A program made the translations under genes and the position numbers. Of a stretch of DNA of 55,767 nucleotides, positions 41,326 to 49,720 are shown in pieces. The notes beneath the pieces were generated by a model, which saw only the letters and a program-made list of their open reading frames with translations, was not told the origin of the DNA and searched no databases. The stretch comes from Streptomyces hilarionis (lineage in GTDB: Bacteria > Actinomycetota > Actinomycetes > Streptomycetales > Streptomycetaceae). The DNA lies in contig NZ_JAHHIT010000066.1 in the NCBI RefSeq assembly GCF_024539675.1, positions 1 to 55,767 on the forward strand. The letters are read 5' to 3'. Every line of letters begins with the position of its first letter. The first letter of the stretch is position 1.

Positions 41326-42434
41326 CCTCCGCCGTCCGGCGGCACCGGGGTGAGACACGCGAAAGGCGGACGTCCATCGGGACTCGGGGCGAGGGCGATC
41401 CGGGGATGGCCGACGAGCACGAGGCGGCGGCCGTCCTGGAGCGGTCCAGGGCGTCGGTCGACCCCGCGCTGAGAGCGGCGCTCGACTCGCTGCCCGCCTC
41501 GATGCGCCGGGTCGCGCTCTACCACTTCGGCTGGGAGCACGCGGACGGCACGGCGGCCGCGGACAACGCCGGCAAGGCGATCCGGCCGGCGCTCGTGCTC
41601 GCCGCGGCCGCGGCGCTCGGCGGCCCTGCGGCCCGTGCGGCGGCGGTCCGGGCCGCCGCGGCGGTCGAACTGGTCCACAACTTCACGTTGCTGCACGACG
41701 ACGTGATGGACCGGGACACCACCCGCCGCCACCGTCCCACCGCGTGGACCGTGTTCGGCGACGCCGACGCGATCCTCGCCGGGGACGCCCTCCAGGCCCT
41801 CGCCCTGGGCCTGCTCGCCGCGGACCCGCACCCCGCGTCCCGGCCGGCCGCGGCCAGGCTCGCGGCCTGCGTGGTCGAGCTGTGCGCCGGCCAGCAGGCG
41901 GACACCGCCATGGAGGGACGCGCCCCCGCCGACATCACCCTCGACGAGGTGCTCGTCATGGCCGAGGCCAAGACGGGCGCGCTGCTGGGCTGCGCCTGCG
42001 CGGTCGGCGCGCTGTACGCGGGAGCGCCCGAGCAGGACGTCGACGCGCTGGACGCCTTCGGCCGGGAGGCCGGGCTCGCCTTCCAGCTCATCGACGACGT
42101 CATCGGCATATGGGGGGACCCCCGGCACACCGGCAAGCCGGCCGGCGCGGACCTCGCCGCCCGCAAGAAGTCCCTGCCGGTGGTCGCCGCGCTCACCTCG
42201 GCCACCCCGGCGGCCCGGGAGCTGGCCGCGCTGTACGCGGCGCCCTACGAGCCGGCCGACCTGGACCGGACCACCCTGGCGGTGGAGCGGGCGGGCGGCC
42301 GCGCGTGGGCGCAGGAGGAGGCGGCCGACCGGATGGCCCGGGCGATGCAGGAGCTGGCCCGGGCGATCCCGGACCCGGAGTCGGCGGGCGGCCTGCTGTG
42401 CCTGGCCGAGTTCGTCACGCGCCGCACCGCGTAG
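41322..42434 (+). CDS. Polyprenyl (geranylgeranyl-type) diphosphate synthase, probable encapsulin cargo
   Basis: This 370-aa enzyme (342 aa from ATG 41406) condenses isoprenyl diphosphates. The first Asp-rich motif is D126-D127-V-M-D130 with RHRPT; the second is D258-D259-V-I-G262 with IWGD, lacking the fifth Asp. GTG 41322 overlaps the encapsulin stop (GTGA) and adds an Arg-rich 28-residue head (VRRHRGETRERR) that would suit cargo loading. ATG 41406 lacks a clear SD. The coupled position next to a family 2B shell gene implies encapsulation. Confidence 0.88.
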   Translation: MTSAVRRHRGETRERRTSIGTRGEGDPGMADEHEAAAVLERSRASVDPALRAALDSLPASMRRVALYHFGWEHADGTAAADNAGKAIRPALVLAAAAALGGPAARAAAVRAAAAVELVHNFTLLHDDVMDRDTTRRHRPTAWTVFGDADAILAGDALQALALGLLAADPHPASRPAAARLAACVVELCAGQQADTAMEGRAPADITLDEVLVMAEAKTGALLGCACAVGALYAGAPEQDVDALDAFGREAGLAFQLIDDVIGIWGDPRHTGKPAGADLAARKKSLPVVAALTSATPAARELAALYAAPYEPADLDRTTLAVERAGGRAWAQEEAADRMARAMQELARAIPDPESAGGLLCLAEFVTRRTA

Positions 42435-42487
42435 GCGCCCGGGACGCCGGCGGCGTACGGCGGGGAGCGCTTCGGCGGCGGTCGCCC

Positions 42488-42493
42488 TACTCT
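42488..42493 (+). promoter_or_regulatory. -10 element TACTCT before the zinc-ribbon gene
   Basis: TACTCT ends 6 nt before ATG 42500, suggesting a leaderless start; GAGG at 42494 could otherwise act as a close SD. Confidence 0.35.
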
Positions 42494-42499
42494 GAGGAC

Positions 42500-42781
42500 A
42501 TGGACAGGGAACAACGCGTCTGTTCCGCCTGCGGGCAGCCCGTGCAGTCCGTCGTCCGGCGGCACAAGACGCTGGGCGCATGGGTGCCGCGCTGGGTGCC
42601 GGGGCCGTGCCACAACCCCGGGTGCGCGGAGTACGTGGAGCCGGGCGCCGAGCCCCACCTCGCCGCCCCCGGCCACGCCGTCGACCCCGGGCGCCCCGCC
42701 GGTCCCGGGCGCGCGTCCGGGACCGAGCGCTCCGCCGTGACCGAGGAGGAGCCCGGCGCTTCCGCCGCACGGTCCTCGTGA
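42500..42781 (+). CDS. Small zinc-ribbon-like protein
   Basis: This 93-aa protein has an N-terminal zinc ribbon, CSAC (about residues 8-11) and CHNPGC (about 37-42), joined by a basic stretch (VVRRHKTLGAWVPRW). The C-terminal half is Pro/Gly/Ala-rich and probably disordered. It lies 65 bp after the polyprenyl synthase on the same strand and may be part of the encapsulin locus or independent. No family function is known. Confidence 0.7.
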   Translation: MDREQRVCSACGQPVQSVVRRHKTLGAWVPRWVPGPCHNPGCAEYVEPGAEPHLAAPGHAVDPGRPAGPGRASGTERSAVTEEEPGASAARSS

Positions 42782-42809
42782 GCGCGGGCCGCGAGGTCCG
42801 GCGGGCGGG

Positions 42810-43613
42810 TCAGGATCCGGCCCGGGGCAGGCCGCCCGTCTCGGCGTCGCGGCCGGTCAGGCAGTACACGCCGCCGGCCGGGTCGCGCAGCACCGTCCAG
42901 TGCGGGTGACGCGCGACGAACTCGGCGCCGAGCCGTTCGTGCCGGGCGCGCACGGCGTCCACGTCCGCCCCGCAGGCGAGGTCGAGATGGGCCGAGGGCG
43001 GAGCGGTATCGGCGCCATCGCCACCGCTGCCGCCGTCCCGGCCGTCGCCGGTGTGCTCGTCGTCGAGACGTTGCAGCAGGATGCGGACCGGGAGTCCGGC
43101 AGGCGGCTCGACCACGTGGAACTCCGGCCGTGATCCCGGCCGGGCCGGCCAGTCGGGCAGCAGCGCGGTCCAGAAGGCGACCTCGGCGTCGAACGCCGAC
43201 GGCGGCAGGTCCAGGCACACCTGGTCGAGACGGCTGCCGGCCACCACCGGCGGCCGCACGGCCTCCCCCTGCCACGGCACCGCGCAGAACGCGTGCCCGG
43301 CCGGAGAGCGCAGCACGGCCCACCCGTCGTGGACGGCCGCCGGCTCCGCGCCGAGCCCGCGGGCCTCCTCGACGAAGCCGGGCACGTCCTCGACGGCGAA
43401 GTCGAGATGAGCCCCGCCGTCGCCGCCCGAAACGCCCTGGACCTTCACACAGGCGTCCGCGCCCTCGGGCAGCAGGGTGACGAACTCCTGCCGCTCGCCC
43501 CTGAGCCCGGACGGGCGGGTGTCGGTGACCGCCGTCCAGAAGGCGCAGGCCCGCTCGAAGAGCGCGGCCGGCCGGTCCACGAAGGCGTACGTCCAGCGGA
43601 CCGGTCTGCTCAC
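42810..43613 (-). CDS. Two-domain VOC (glyoxalase-fold) protein
   Basis: This 267-aa protein has two VOC modules (about 1-120 and 130-265), each with an acidic/His pattern (AHLDFAV; AHLDLAC) and FWT helices. They are joined by a Gly/Asp-rich loop near residue 210 (DGRDGGSGGDGAD). VOC proteins serve as lyases, dioxygenases or antibiotic-binding proteins; the role is unknown. GTG 43613 overlaps the previous VOC gene stop (GTGA). Confidence 0.82.
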   Translation of the reverse strand: MSRPVRWTYAFVDRPAALFERACAFWTAVTDTRPSGLRGERQEFVTLLPEGADACVKVQGVSGGDGGAHLDFAVEDVPGFVEEARGLGAEPAAVHDGWAVLRSPAGHAFCAVPWQGEAVRPPVVAGSRLDQVCLDLPPSAFDAEVAFWTALLPDWPARPGSRPEFHVVEPPAGLPVRILLQRLDDEHTGDGRDGGSGGDGADTAPPSAHLDLACGADVDAVRARHERLGAEFVARHPHWTVLRDPAGGVYCLTGRDAETGGLPRAGS

Positions 43614-44035
43614 GCCTTGCGCTCCAGGAACCGCAGCATGTTCCCGGCCGGGTCCCGGAACGCGCAGTCGCGCACGCCGTAGGGCTGGTCCGTCGGCTCC
43701 TGGAGCACCTCGACACCGGCCTCCCGCACCCGGGCGTGCAGCGCGTCGCAGTCGGCGGTGGTGAAGATGACGCCGCGCAGCACGCCCTTGGCGAGCAGCC
43801 GGGCCATCGCCTCCCGGTCGGCGGGGGAGAAGTCCGGGTTCGCGCCCGGCGGTTCCAGCACGACGGCGACGTCGGGCTGTAGCGGCGACCCGACGGTCAC
43901 CCACCGCATGCCCTCGTAGGAGACGTCGTTGCGGACTTCGAGACCGAGCACCTCGACGTAGAAGTGCAGGGCCTTGTCGTGGTCGTCGACGGAGACGAAG
44001 CACTGGTGGAGCTTGAGGTCCATGAGGTCAGCCAT
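43610..44035 (-). CDS. Single-domain VOC protein
   Basis: This 141-aa protein of two beta-alpha-beta-beta-beta repeats starts MADLMDLKLHQCFVSVDDHDKALHFY and ends YGVRDCAFRDPAGNMLRFLE, close to actinobacterial VOC proteins of unknown substrate. It lies in tandem with an AraC regulator upstream and a VOC pair protein downstream. A -10-like TAGGCT (minus strand, 44047-44042) 6 nt before the ATG, overlapping the AraC stop, may give a separate leaderless transcript. Confidence 0.85.
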   Translation of the reverse strand: MADLMDLKLHQCFVSVDDHDKALHFYVEVLGLEVRNDVSYEGMRWVTVGSPLQPDVAVVLEPPGANPDFSPADREAMARLLAKGVLRGVIFTTADCDALHARVREAGVEVLQEPTDQPYGVRDCAFRDPAGNMLRFLERKA

Positions 44036-44044
44036 GGGCCCAGC

Positions 44045-44446
44045 CTAGGCGCGCCGGCCCCGCACGGGGCGGGTGAACGTCCTGGCCACGCAGGGCGGGA
44101 TCACCGCGCTCTCGTCGTGCGACCGGGCCCGGTACGCGCTCGGGGTCTCCCCGACCAGCTCGGTGAAACGGGAGCTGAACGAGCCGAGCGAGCTACAGCC
44201 GACCGCCATGCAGACCTCCGTCACGCTCAGGTCGCCGCGGCGCAGCAGGACCTTGGCGCGCTCGACGCGGCGGGTCATCAGATAGCCGTAGGGGGTCTCG
44301 CCGTAGGCCTCGCGGAAGCTGCGCTGGAAGTGGCCGGGGGACATCAGCGCCGTGGTGGCGAGCGCGGCGACGTCCAGCGGCTCGGTGTACTCGCGGTCCA
44401 TCCGGTCCCGCGCCTGCCGCAGCCTCACCAGGTCCTCCCGATTCAT
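44045..44446 (-). CDS. Short AraC-family regulator
   Basis: This 133-aa protein consists of the AraC double HTH alone (residues 8-110: VAALATTALMSPGHFQRSFREAYGETPYGYL and VTEVCMAVGCSSLGSFSSRFTELVGETPSAYRAR), without an effector domain, like MarA/SoxS types. It is the first gene of a cluster with two VOC genes it probably controls. It is divergent from the phosphate-transporter gene, with about 100 bp between starts. Confidence 0.88.
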   Translation of the reverse strand: MNREDLVRLRQARDRMDREYTEPLDVAALATTALMSPGHFQRSFREAYGETPYGYLMTRRVERAKVLLRRGDLSVTEVCMAVGCSSLGSFSSRFTELVGETPSAYRARSHDESAVIPPCVARTFTRPVRGRRA

Positions 44447-44548
44447 CACGCCAGCATGGCACGATCCCCGTCCGCGGGGCGGGCGGACGGGGAACAGGCT
44501 TCGCCTCCCGTTCGCCCGCCGTACGAAAGCGCTTGTTCCCATGAGGGA

Positions 44549-45703
<1,155 letters not shown>

Positions 45704-45725
45704 GTCACCCCAGGGAGTTGTCCTC

Positions 45726-45959
45726 ATGAACATCGACTGGAGCGCGCTCGGCCAGGTCACCGCGGTGAGCGTCGGCGTCACCGTCGCCGTGGTCGCCGTC
45801 TTCACGCTAGGCGTCCTGGGACTGGCCCGGGCGCAGGACGGGCACGGGGAACGCGCGGGTGTCCGGGTCGCCGGCCGGGCGCAGGCGGTCCTGTGCTTCC
45901 TCGCCTGCGCGACCGTGGTGGCGTACGGGATCCGTCTCATCGTCCCGCAGTTCCACTGA
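45726..45959 (+). CDS. Small two-helix membrane protein downstream of pit
   Basis: This 77-aa protein has two hydrophobic helices (about residues 9-34 and 50-72) separated by a polar loop (ARAQDGHGERAGVR). GGAG lies about 8 nt before the ATG, 22 bp after the pit stop, so it is probably co-transcribed. The function is unknown; it may be a transporter accessory protein. Confidence 0.75.
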   Translation: MNIDWSALGQVTAVSVGVTVAVVAVFTLGVLGLARAQDGHGERAGVRVAGRAQAVLCFLACATVVAYGIRLIVPQFH

Positions 45960-46006
45960 CCCGGCGCCGGCCCCCGGCCGCCCCGAGCACCGGCACCCCA
46001 GCCACC

Positions 46007-46048
46007 ACATCACCGACGCGACATCACCGACGCGACATCACCGACGCG
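46007..46048. repeat. Three perfect 14-bp tandem repeats before ppk2
   Basis: ACATCACCGACGCG is repeated exactly three times (46007-46020, 46021-46034, 46035-46048), ending 38 bp before the ppk2 start. The repeat is not the 11-bp PHO box period. Confidence 0.85.
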
Positions 46049-46086
46049 ACATGCCAGCGGATATCCGAGACCGGGAGGCGGACGCC

Positions 46087-47013
46087 ATGACGACACGGCC
46101 CCTGCTGTCCGAGCAGGCCGACCTGCGGGTCGACTACACCGACCAGGACGACCCCGTGCTGATACGGCCGGACGGGAGCCCCATCGACACCTGGCGGGAG
46201 AACTATCCGTACGCGCAGCGCATGGAGCGCAAGGAGTACGACTGGCACAAACGGCTCCAGCAGATCGAGCTGCTGAAGCTGCAGAGCTGGATCAAGGAGA
46301 CCGGACGCCGCCTCGTCATCGTCTTCGAGGGCCGGGACGCGGCCGGCAAGGGCGGCACCATCAAGCGGTTCACCGAGCACCTCAACCCGCGCGGGGCCCG
46401 GGTCGTGGCGCTGGAGAAGCCCACCGAACGCGAGCGCGGCCAGTGGTACTTCCAGCGGTACGTCGAGCAGCTTCCGACCGCGGGCGAGATCGTGCTCTTC
46501 GACCGGTCCTGGTACAACCGGGCCGGCGTCGAGCGGGTCATGGGCTTCTGCACCGACGACGAGTACCAGCGCTTCGCCCGCCAGGCGCCGATGTTCGAGC
46601 GGATGCTCGTGGACGACGGCGTCGACCTGGTGAAGTTCTGGTTCTCGGTGTCGCAGAGCGAGCAGCGCACCCGTTTCACGATCCGCCAGATCGATCCGGT
46701 GCGGCAGTGGAAGCTCAGCCCGATGGACCTCGCCTCGCTGGACCGCTGGGACGACTACACCGCGGCCAAGGTCGCCATGTTCCGCGAGACGGACACGGCG
46801 TACGCGCCCTGGACGGTGGTCAAGAGCAACGACAAGAAGCGGGCCCGGGTCGAGGCCATGCGCAGCGTGCTCGCCCGGTTCGACTACGACGACAAGGACG
46901 AGGAGGTCGTCGGCACACCCGATCCGCGCATCGTCGGCGCGGCGGCCGGCCTGCTGGAGGTCGGCGAGGGCGACGGGGCGGACGGCGTCCCGGCGCCGCC
47001 GCGCACCGCGTGA
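46087..47013 (+). CDS. ppk2: Polyphosphate kinase 2
   Basis: This 308-aa PPK2 enzyme uses polyphosphate to phosphorylate nucleoside diphosphates (class I-like length). The Walker A motif is EGRDAAGKGG (about residues 81-90) and Walker B is DRSWYNRAGVE, with lid residues in RTRFTIRQIDPVRQWKLSP. The location after pit suggests a phosphate-storage function. The C-terminal tail is Gly/Ala-rich. ATG 46087 was chosen from the conserved N-terminal length; GGGAGG lies about 11 nt upstream. Confidence 0.94.
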   Translation: MTTRPLLSEQADLRVDYTDQDDPVLIRPDGSPIDTWRENYPYAQRMERKEYDWHKRLQQIELLKLQSWIKETGRRLVIVFEGRDAAGKGGTIKRFTEHLNPRGARVVALEKPTERERGQWYFQRYVEQLPTAGEIVLFDRSWYNRAGVERVMGFCTDDEYQRFARQAPMFERMLVDDGVDLVKFWFSVSQSEQRTRFTIRQIDPVRQWKLSPMDLASLDRWDDYTAAKVAMFRETDTAYAPWTVVKSNDKKRARVEAMRSVLARFDYDDKDEEVVGTPDPRIVGAAAGLLEVGEGDGADGVPAPPRTA

Positions 47014-47017
47014 CGAA

Positions 47018-47047
47018 GGGGCCCGGTCGGTTGTCCGACCGGGCCCC
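47018..47047 (+). terminator. Terminator after ppk2
   Basis: A perfect 13-bp stem, GGGGCCCGGTCGG (47018-47030) with 47035-47047, and a 4-nt loop. It lies between converging ppk2 and sodN. Confidence 0.88.
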
Positions 47048-47122
47048 TCACGCAGGTGCGACGAGCGCCGCCCACGACCCGCGATGGTGCGCCGACCGCA
47101 GGTCGTGAACGAGATCCGCAGG

Positions 47123-47518
47123 TCAGGCCTTCTTGGTCTCCCAGAAGATGTCGCTGATCTCGGAGATCAGCTCCAGCGCCTTCTCGCCCGTCTTCGGGTC
47201 CGTCGAGGCCTTGGCGGCCGAGAGGGCCTTCAGGGCGTCGTTGACGAGCTGGTGCAGCTGGGGGTACTTCTCGAAGTGCGGGGGCTTGAAGTAGTCGCTC
47301 CACAGCACGGAGACGTGGTGCTTCGCGAGCTCGGCACGCTGCTCCTTGATGACGGTGGCGCGCGCCTGGAAGTGCGGGTCGTCGTTGGCGGCCATCTTCT
47401 CCTGCACGGCCTTCACCGACTCCGCCTCGATGCGGGCCTGGGCCGGGTCGTACACACCGCAGGGCAGGTCGCAGTGTGCGCTGACCTTGACCGTGGGGGC
47501 AAACAGGCGGGAAAGCAT
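47123..47518 (-). CDS. sodN: Nickel superoxide dismutase precursor
   Basis: This 131-aa precursor has a 14-residue leader (MLSRLFAPTVKVSA) before HCDLPCGVYD, the nickel hook (mature His1, Cys2, Cys6). The mature helical bundle forms hexamers and destroys superoxide in the cytosol. Maturation requires SodX, encoded divergently. In S. coelicolor, sodN is nickel-induced, and its mRNA is blocked by an sRNA from the 3' end of sodF, which is not in this window. GAGGAAGG lies about 8 nt before the ATG. Confidence 0.97.
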   Translation of the reverse strand: MLSRLFAPTVKVSAHCDLPCGVYDPAQARIEAESVKAVQEKMAANDDPHFQARATVIKEQRAELAKHHVSVLWSDYFKPPHFEKYPQLHQLVNDALKALSAAKASTDPKTGEKALELISEISDIFWETKKA

Positions 47519-47663
47519 GGAGCGTTCCTTCCTCGTGATCGTCTTCTCAGGTGGGACATTACTCCCTGAGGGAGGCCTTTTGGCGGGTGCCCCCTGGGGC
47601 TTAGGACAAAAGTCCGGGGTCAGACTGGGACTGGTGGAGGAACGGACCGGGGAGGTGCCGGGG

Positions 47664-48098
47664 ATGCCGGAACTGTCGCAGGAGGGCGAGCGGGGCAGGG
47701 CGGCCGCGCCGTTCGGGCTGGCCGAGGTGACGGGTCCGTCCATGGTGCCCACGCTCCGGCACGGGGACCGGCTGCTCGTGCAGTACGGCGCACGGATCCG
47801 GCCCGGTGACGTGGTCGTGCTGCGGCACCCCTTCCAGCAGGACCTGCTCGTCGTCAAACGGGCCGCCGAGCGCCGCGAGGGCGGCTGGTGGGTCCTCGGG
47901 GACAACGCCTTCGCCGGCGGCGACAGCACGGACTACGGGACCGTGCCCGACGAGCTGATCCTGGGCAGGGCGCGGCTGCGTTACCGGCCGCTCGCGCCGG
48001 GCAGGCGCTCGCCGCTGGCCGTGGTGCGCTGGGCGCTGTCGGCGGCCAGGGTGCTGTCGCCCGCGCGGTCGGCCTCCAGGCGTTTGCGGGCGCGGTAG
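47664..48098 (+). CDS. sodX: NiSOD maturation peptidase SodX (S26 family)
   Basis: This 144-aa signal-peptidase-like protein has the Ser/Lys dyad S26 (GPSMVPTL) and K65 (LVVKR), followed by GDNAFAGGDSTDYG. It lacks a clear N-terminal membrane anchor, fitting a cytosolic protease that trims the SodN leader. It is divergent from sodN (145 bp apart). The start is ATG 47664, after GGGGAGG. The last 118 bp overlap the convergent CGNR gene. Confidence 0.93.
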   Translation: MPELSQEGERGRAAAPFGLAEVTGPSMVPTLRHGDRLLVQYGARIRPGDVVVLRHPFQQDLLVVKRAAERREGGWWVLGDNAFAGGDSTDYGTVPDELILGRARLRYRPLAPGRRSPLAVVRWALSAARVLSPARSASRRLRAR

Positions 48099-48631
48099 GC
48101 GGCCACGTTGGCGCGGGTGGCGCACCGGTCGGAGCAGTAGCGCCGGGAGCGGTTGGTGGAGGTGTCGAGGTAGGCGTTGCGGCACGGGCTCGCCTCGCAC
48201 AGGCCCAGCCGGTCGACGCCGTACTCGGTGAGGTGGAAGGCCAGGCCCATGGCCGCGATGGCCGCGTAGCCCGCCGTCGCGTTGGACGGGTGGTCGGCCA
48301 GGTGCATGTGCCACAGCGGGCGGCCGTCGTCGTCGCGGAAGTCGTGGCCGGAGATCTGCGGGCTCACCGGGAACTCCAGCAGCAGGGAGTTCAGCAGGTC
48401 CACCGCGAGGGTCTCGTCGCCGCCGTCGGCCGCCTCGAAGACCGCGCGCAGCCGGCCGCGGACCGAGCGGAACCGGGTGACGTCCGCTTCGGTGGCCCGG
48501 CGGGCGGCCGACTGGTTGCCGCCGAAGAGGCCCCGGACGGCCTCGACGGACGTCAGGGCGTCCTTGCCCCGGGTCGGCTCCTCGCTGTTGACGAGGCGCA
48601 CGGCGTAGTCCGAGTAATAGGCCAGTTCCAC
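47981..48631 (-). CDS. CGNR zinc-finger / ABATE-domain regulator
   Basis: This 216-aa protein has an ABATE-like stress-sensing domain (about 1-140) and a CGNR-type zinc finger, CEASPCRNAYLD...RRYCSDRCATRANVAAYRARKR (about 145-185). It probably binds DNA as a stress or ligand regulator. The last 40 codons run antisense to the end of sodX; the tail is not conserved-looking and may be non-essential. Start GTG 48631. Confidence 0.85.
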   Translation of the reverse strand: MELAYYSDYAVRLVNSEEPTRGKDALTSVEAVRGLFGGNQSAARRATEADVTRFRSVRGRLRAVFEAADGGDETLAVDLLNSLLLEFPVSPQISGHDFRDDDGRPLWHMHLADHPSNATAGYAAIAAMGLAFHLTEYGVDRLGLCEASPCRNAYLDTSTNRSRRYCSDRCATRANVAAYRARKRLEADRAGDSTLAADSAQRTTASGERLPGASGR

Positions 48632-48900
48632 TTGTAATCCTTACGGGGGCGCTCTGTGGTCGGGATGCGGGCGGAGTAACGGCCGTTCGTGCTTCCAGGG
48701 TATTACGCGACCCGGGGGGTGGGACGGCGGCGGACGCGCGGACGGCCCCGACGAACACCACGGACCGAACCCAGGACGGGCCGGGCAGCGCGGACGGAGC
48801 CGGGCCGGCCCCCGGAACCGGGAGCGCGGACGGAGCCGGGCCGGCGGGAACGCGGGCGGACCATCGCGGGGGACGGCGAGGAGGGGCGGTGCCCGACAAC
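48632..48900. repeat. Non-coding GC-rich repeat region
   Basis: A 23-bp exact direct repeat beginning AGCGCGGACGGAGCCGGG occurs at 48787-48809 and 48823-48845. GAGGAGGGGCGGT occurs at 48878-48890 and again as the start of the palindrome at 48901. No gene was seen. Confidence 0.65.
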
Positions 48901-48940
48901 GAGGAGGGGCGGTACGGAGATCTCCGTACCGCCCCTCCTC
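48901..48940 (-). terminator. Perfect 40-bp palindrome after the amino-acid ABC operon
   Basis: The arm GAGGAGGGGCGGTACGGAGA (48901-48920) is followed directly by its exact complement (48921-48940), 18 bp past the ATPase stop. It should form a very stable hairpin and cruciform. It is probably the operon terminator. Confidence 0.85.
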
Positions 48941-48958
48941 ATGTGCCGCCGCGGGACG

Positions 48959-49720
48959 CTAGAGCACCTTCGACAGGAAGGCCTGCGTCCGCTCCTGCTG
49001 CGGGTTGGTCAGCACATCGCGCGGGTTGCCGGACTCGACGACCACGCCGCCGTCCATGAAGACCAGGCTGTCGCCGACCTCGCGGGCGAAGCCCATCTCG
49101 TGGGTGACGACGACCATCGTCATCCCGGACTCGGCCAGGTCGCGCATGACGTCGAGGACGTCGCCGACCAGCTCCGGGTCGAGGGCCGAGGTCGGCTCGT
49201 CGAACAGCATCAGCTTGGGGTCCATGGCGAGCGCCCGGGCGATGGCGACGCGCTGCTGCTGGCCGCCGGAGAGCTGCGAGGGGTAGCTGCCGGCCTTGTC
49301 GGCGAGGCCGACGCGGTCCAGGAGCTCCCGCGCCCGCTCCCGGGCCTGGGCCTTGCTGACGCCCTTGACCTGGACCGGCGCCTCGACGATGTTGTCGAGC
49401 GCGGTCATGTGCGGGAACAGGTTGAACCGCTGGAACACCATGCCGATGTCCCGGCGCTTGAGCGCGACCTCGCTGTCCTTGAGCTCGTACAGCTTGTCGC
49501 CCTTCTGGCGGTAGCCCACCAGGTCCCCGTCGACGTACAGGCGGCCGGCGTTGATCTTCTCCAGGTGGTTGATGCACCTGAGGAACGTCGACTTGCCGGA
49601 GCCGGACGGGCCGATGAGGCAGAACACCTCGCCGTTCTTGACCTCCAGGTCGATGCCCTTGAGGACCTCGACCGCGCCGAAGGACTTGTGGACGCCCTCG
49701 GCCTTCACCATCGCGGTCAT
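48959..49720 (-). CDS. Polar amino-acid ABC transporter ATPase
   Basis: This 253-aa ATPase (GlnQ/GluA type) has Walker A GPSGSGKST, Q-loop MVFQRFNLFPHM, signature LSGGQQQRVA, Walker B LMLFDEPTSALD and H-loop VVVTHEM. It powers the uptake system encoded directly upstream. The start overlaps the permease stop by ATGA. Confidence 0.95.
   Translation of the reverse strand: MTAMVKAEGVHKSFGAVEVLKGIDLEVKNGEVFCLIGPSGSGKSTFLRCINHLEKINAGRLYVDGDLVGYRQKGDKLYELKDSEVALKRRDIGMVFQRFNLFPHMTALDNIVEAPVQVKGVSKAQARERARELLDRVGLADKAGSYPSQLSGGQQQRVAIARALAMDPKLMLFDEPTSALDPELVGDVLDVMRDLAESGMTMVVVTHEMGFAREVGDSLVFMDGGVVVESGNPRDVLTNPQQERTQAFLSKVL

Noticed and set aside
44507..44545. PHO boxes upstream of pit.
   Set aside because: Only one unit (GTTCGCCCGCC) resembles the consensus; the adjacent 11-mer does not, so no PhoP site is annotated.
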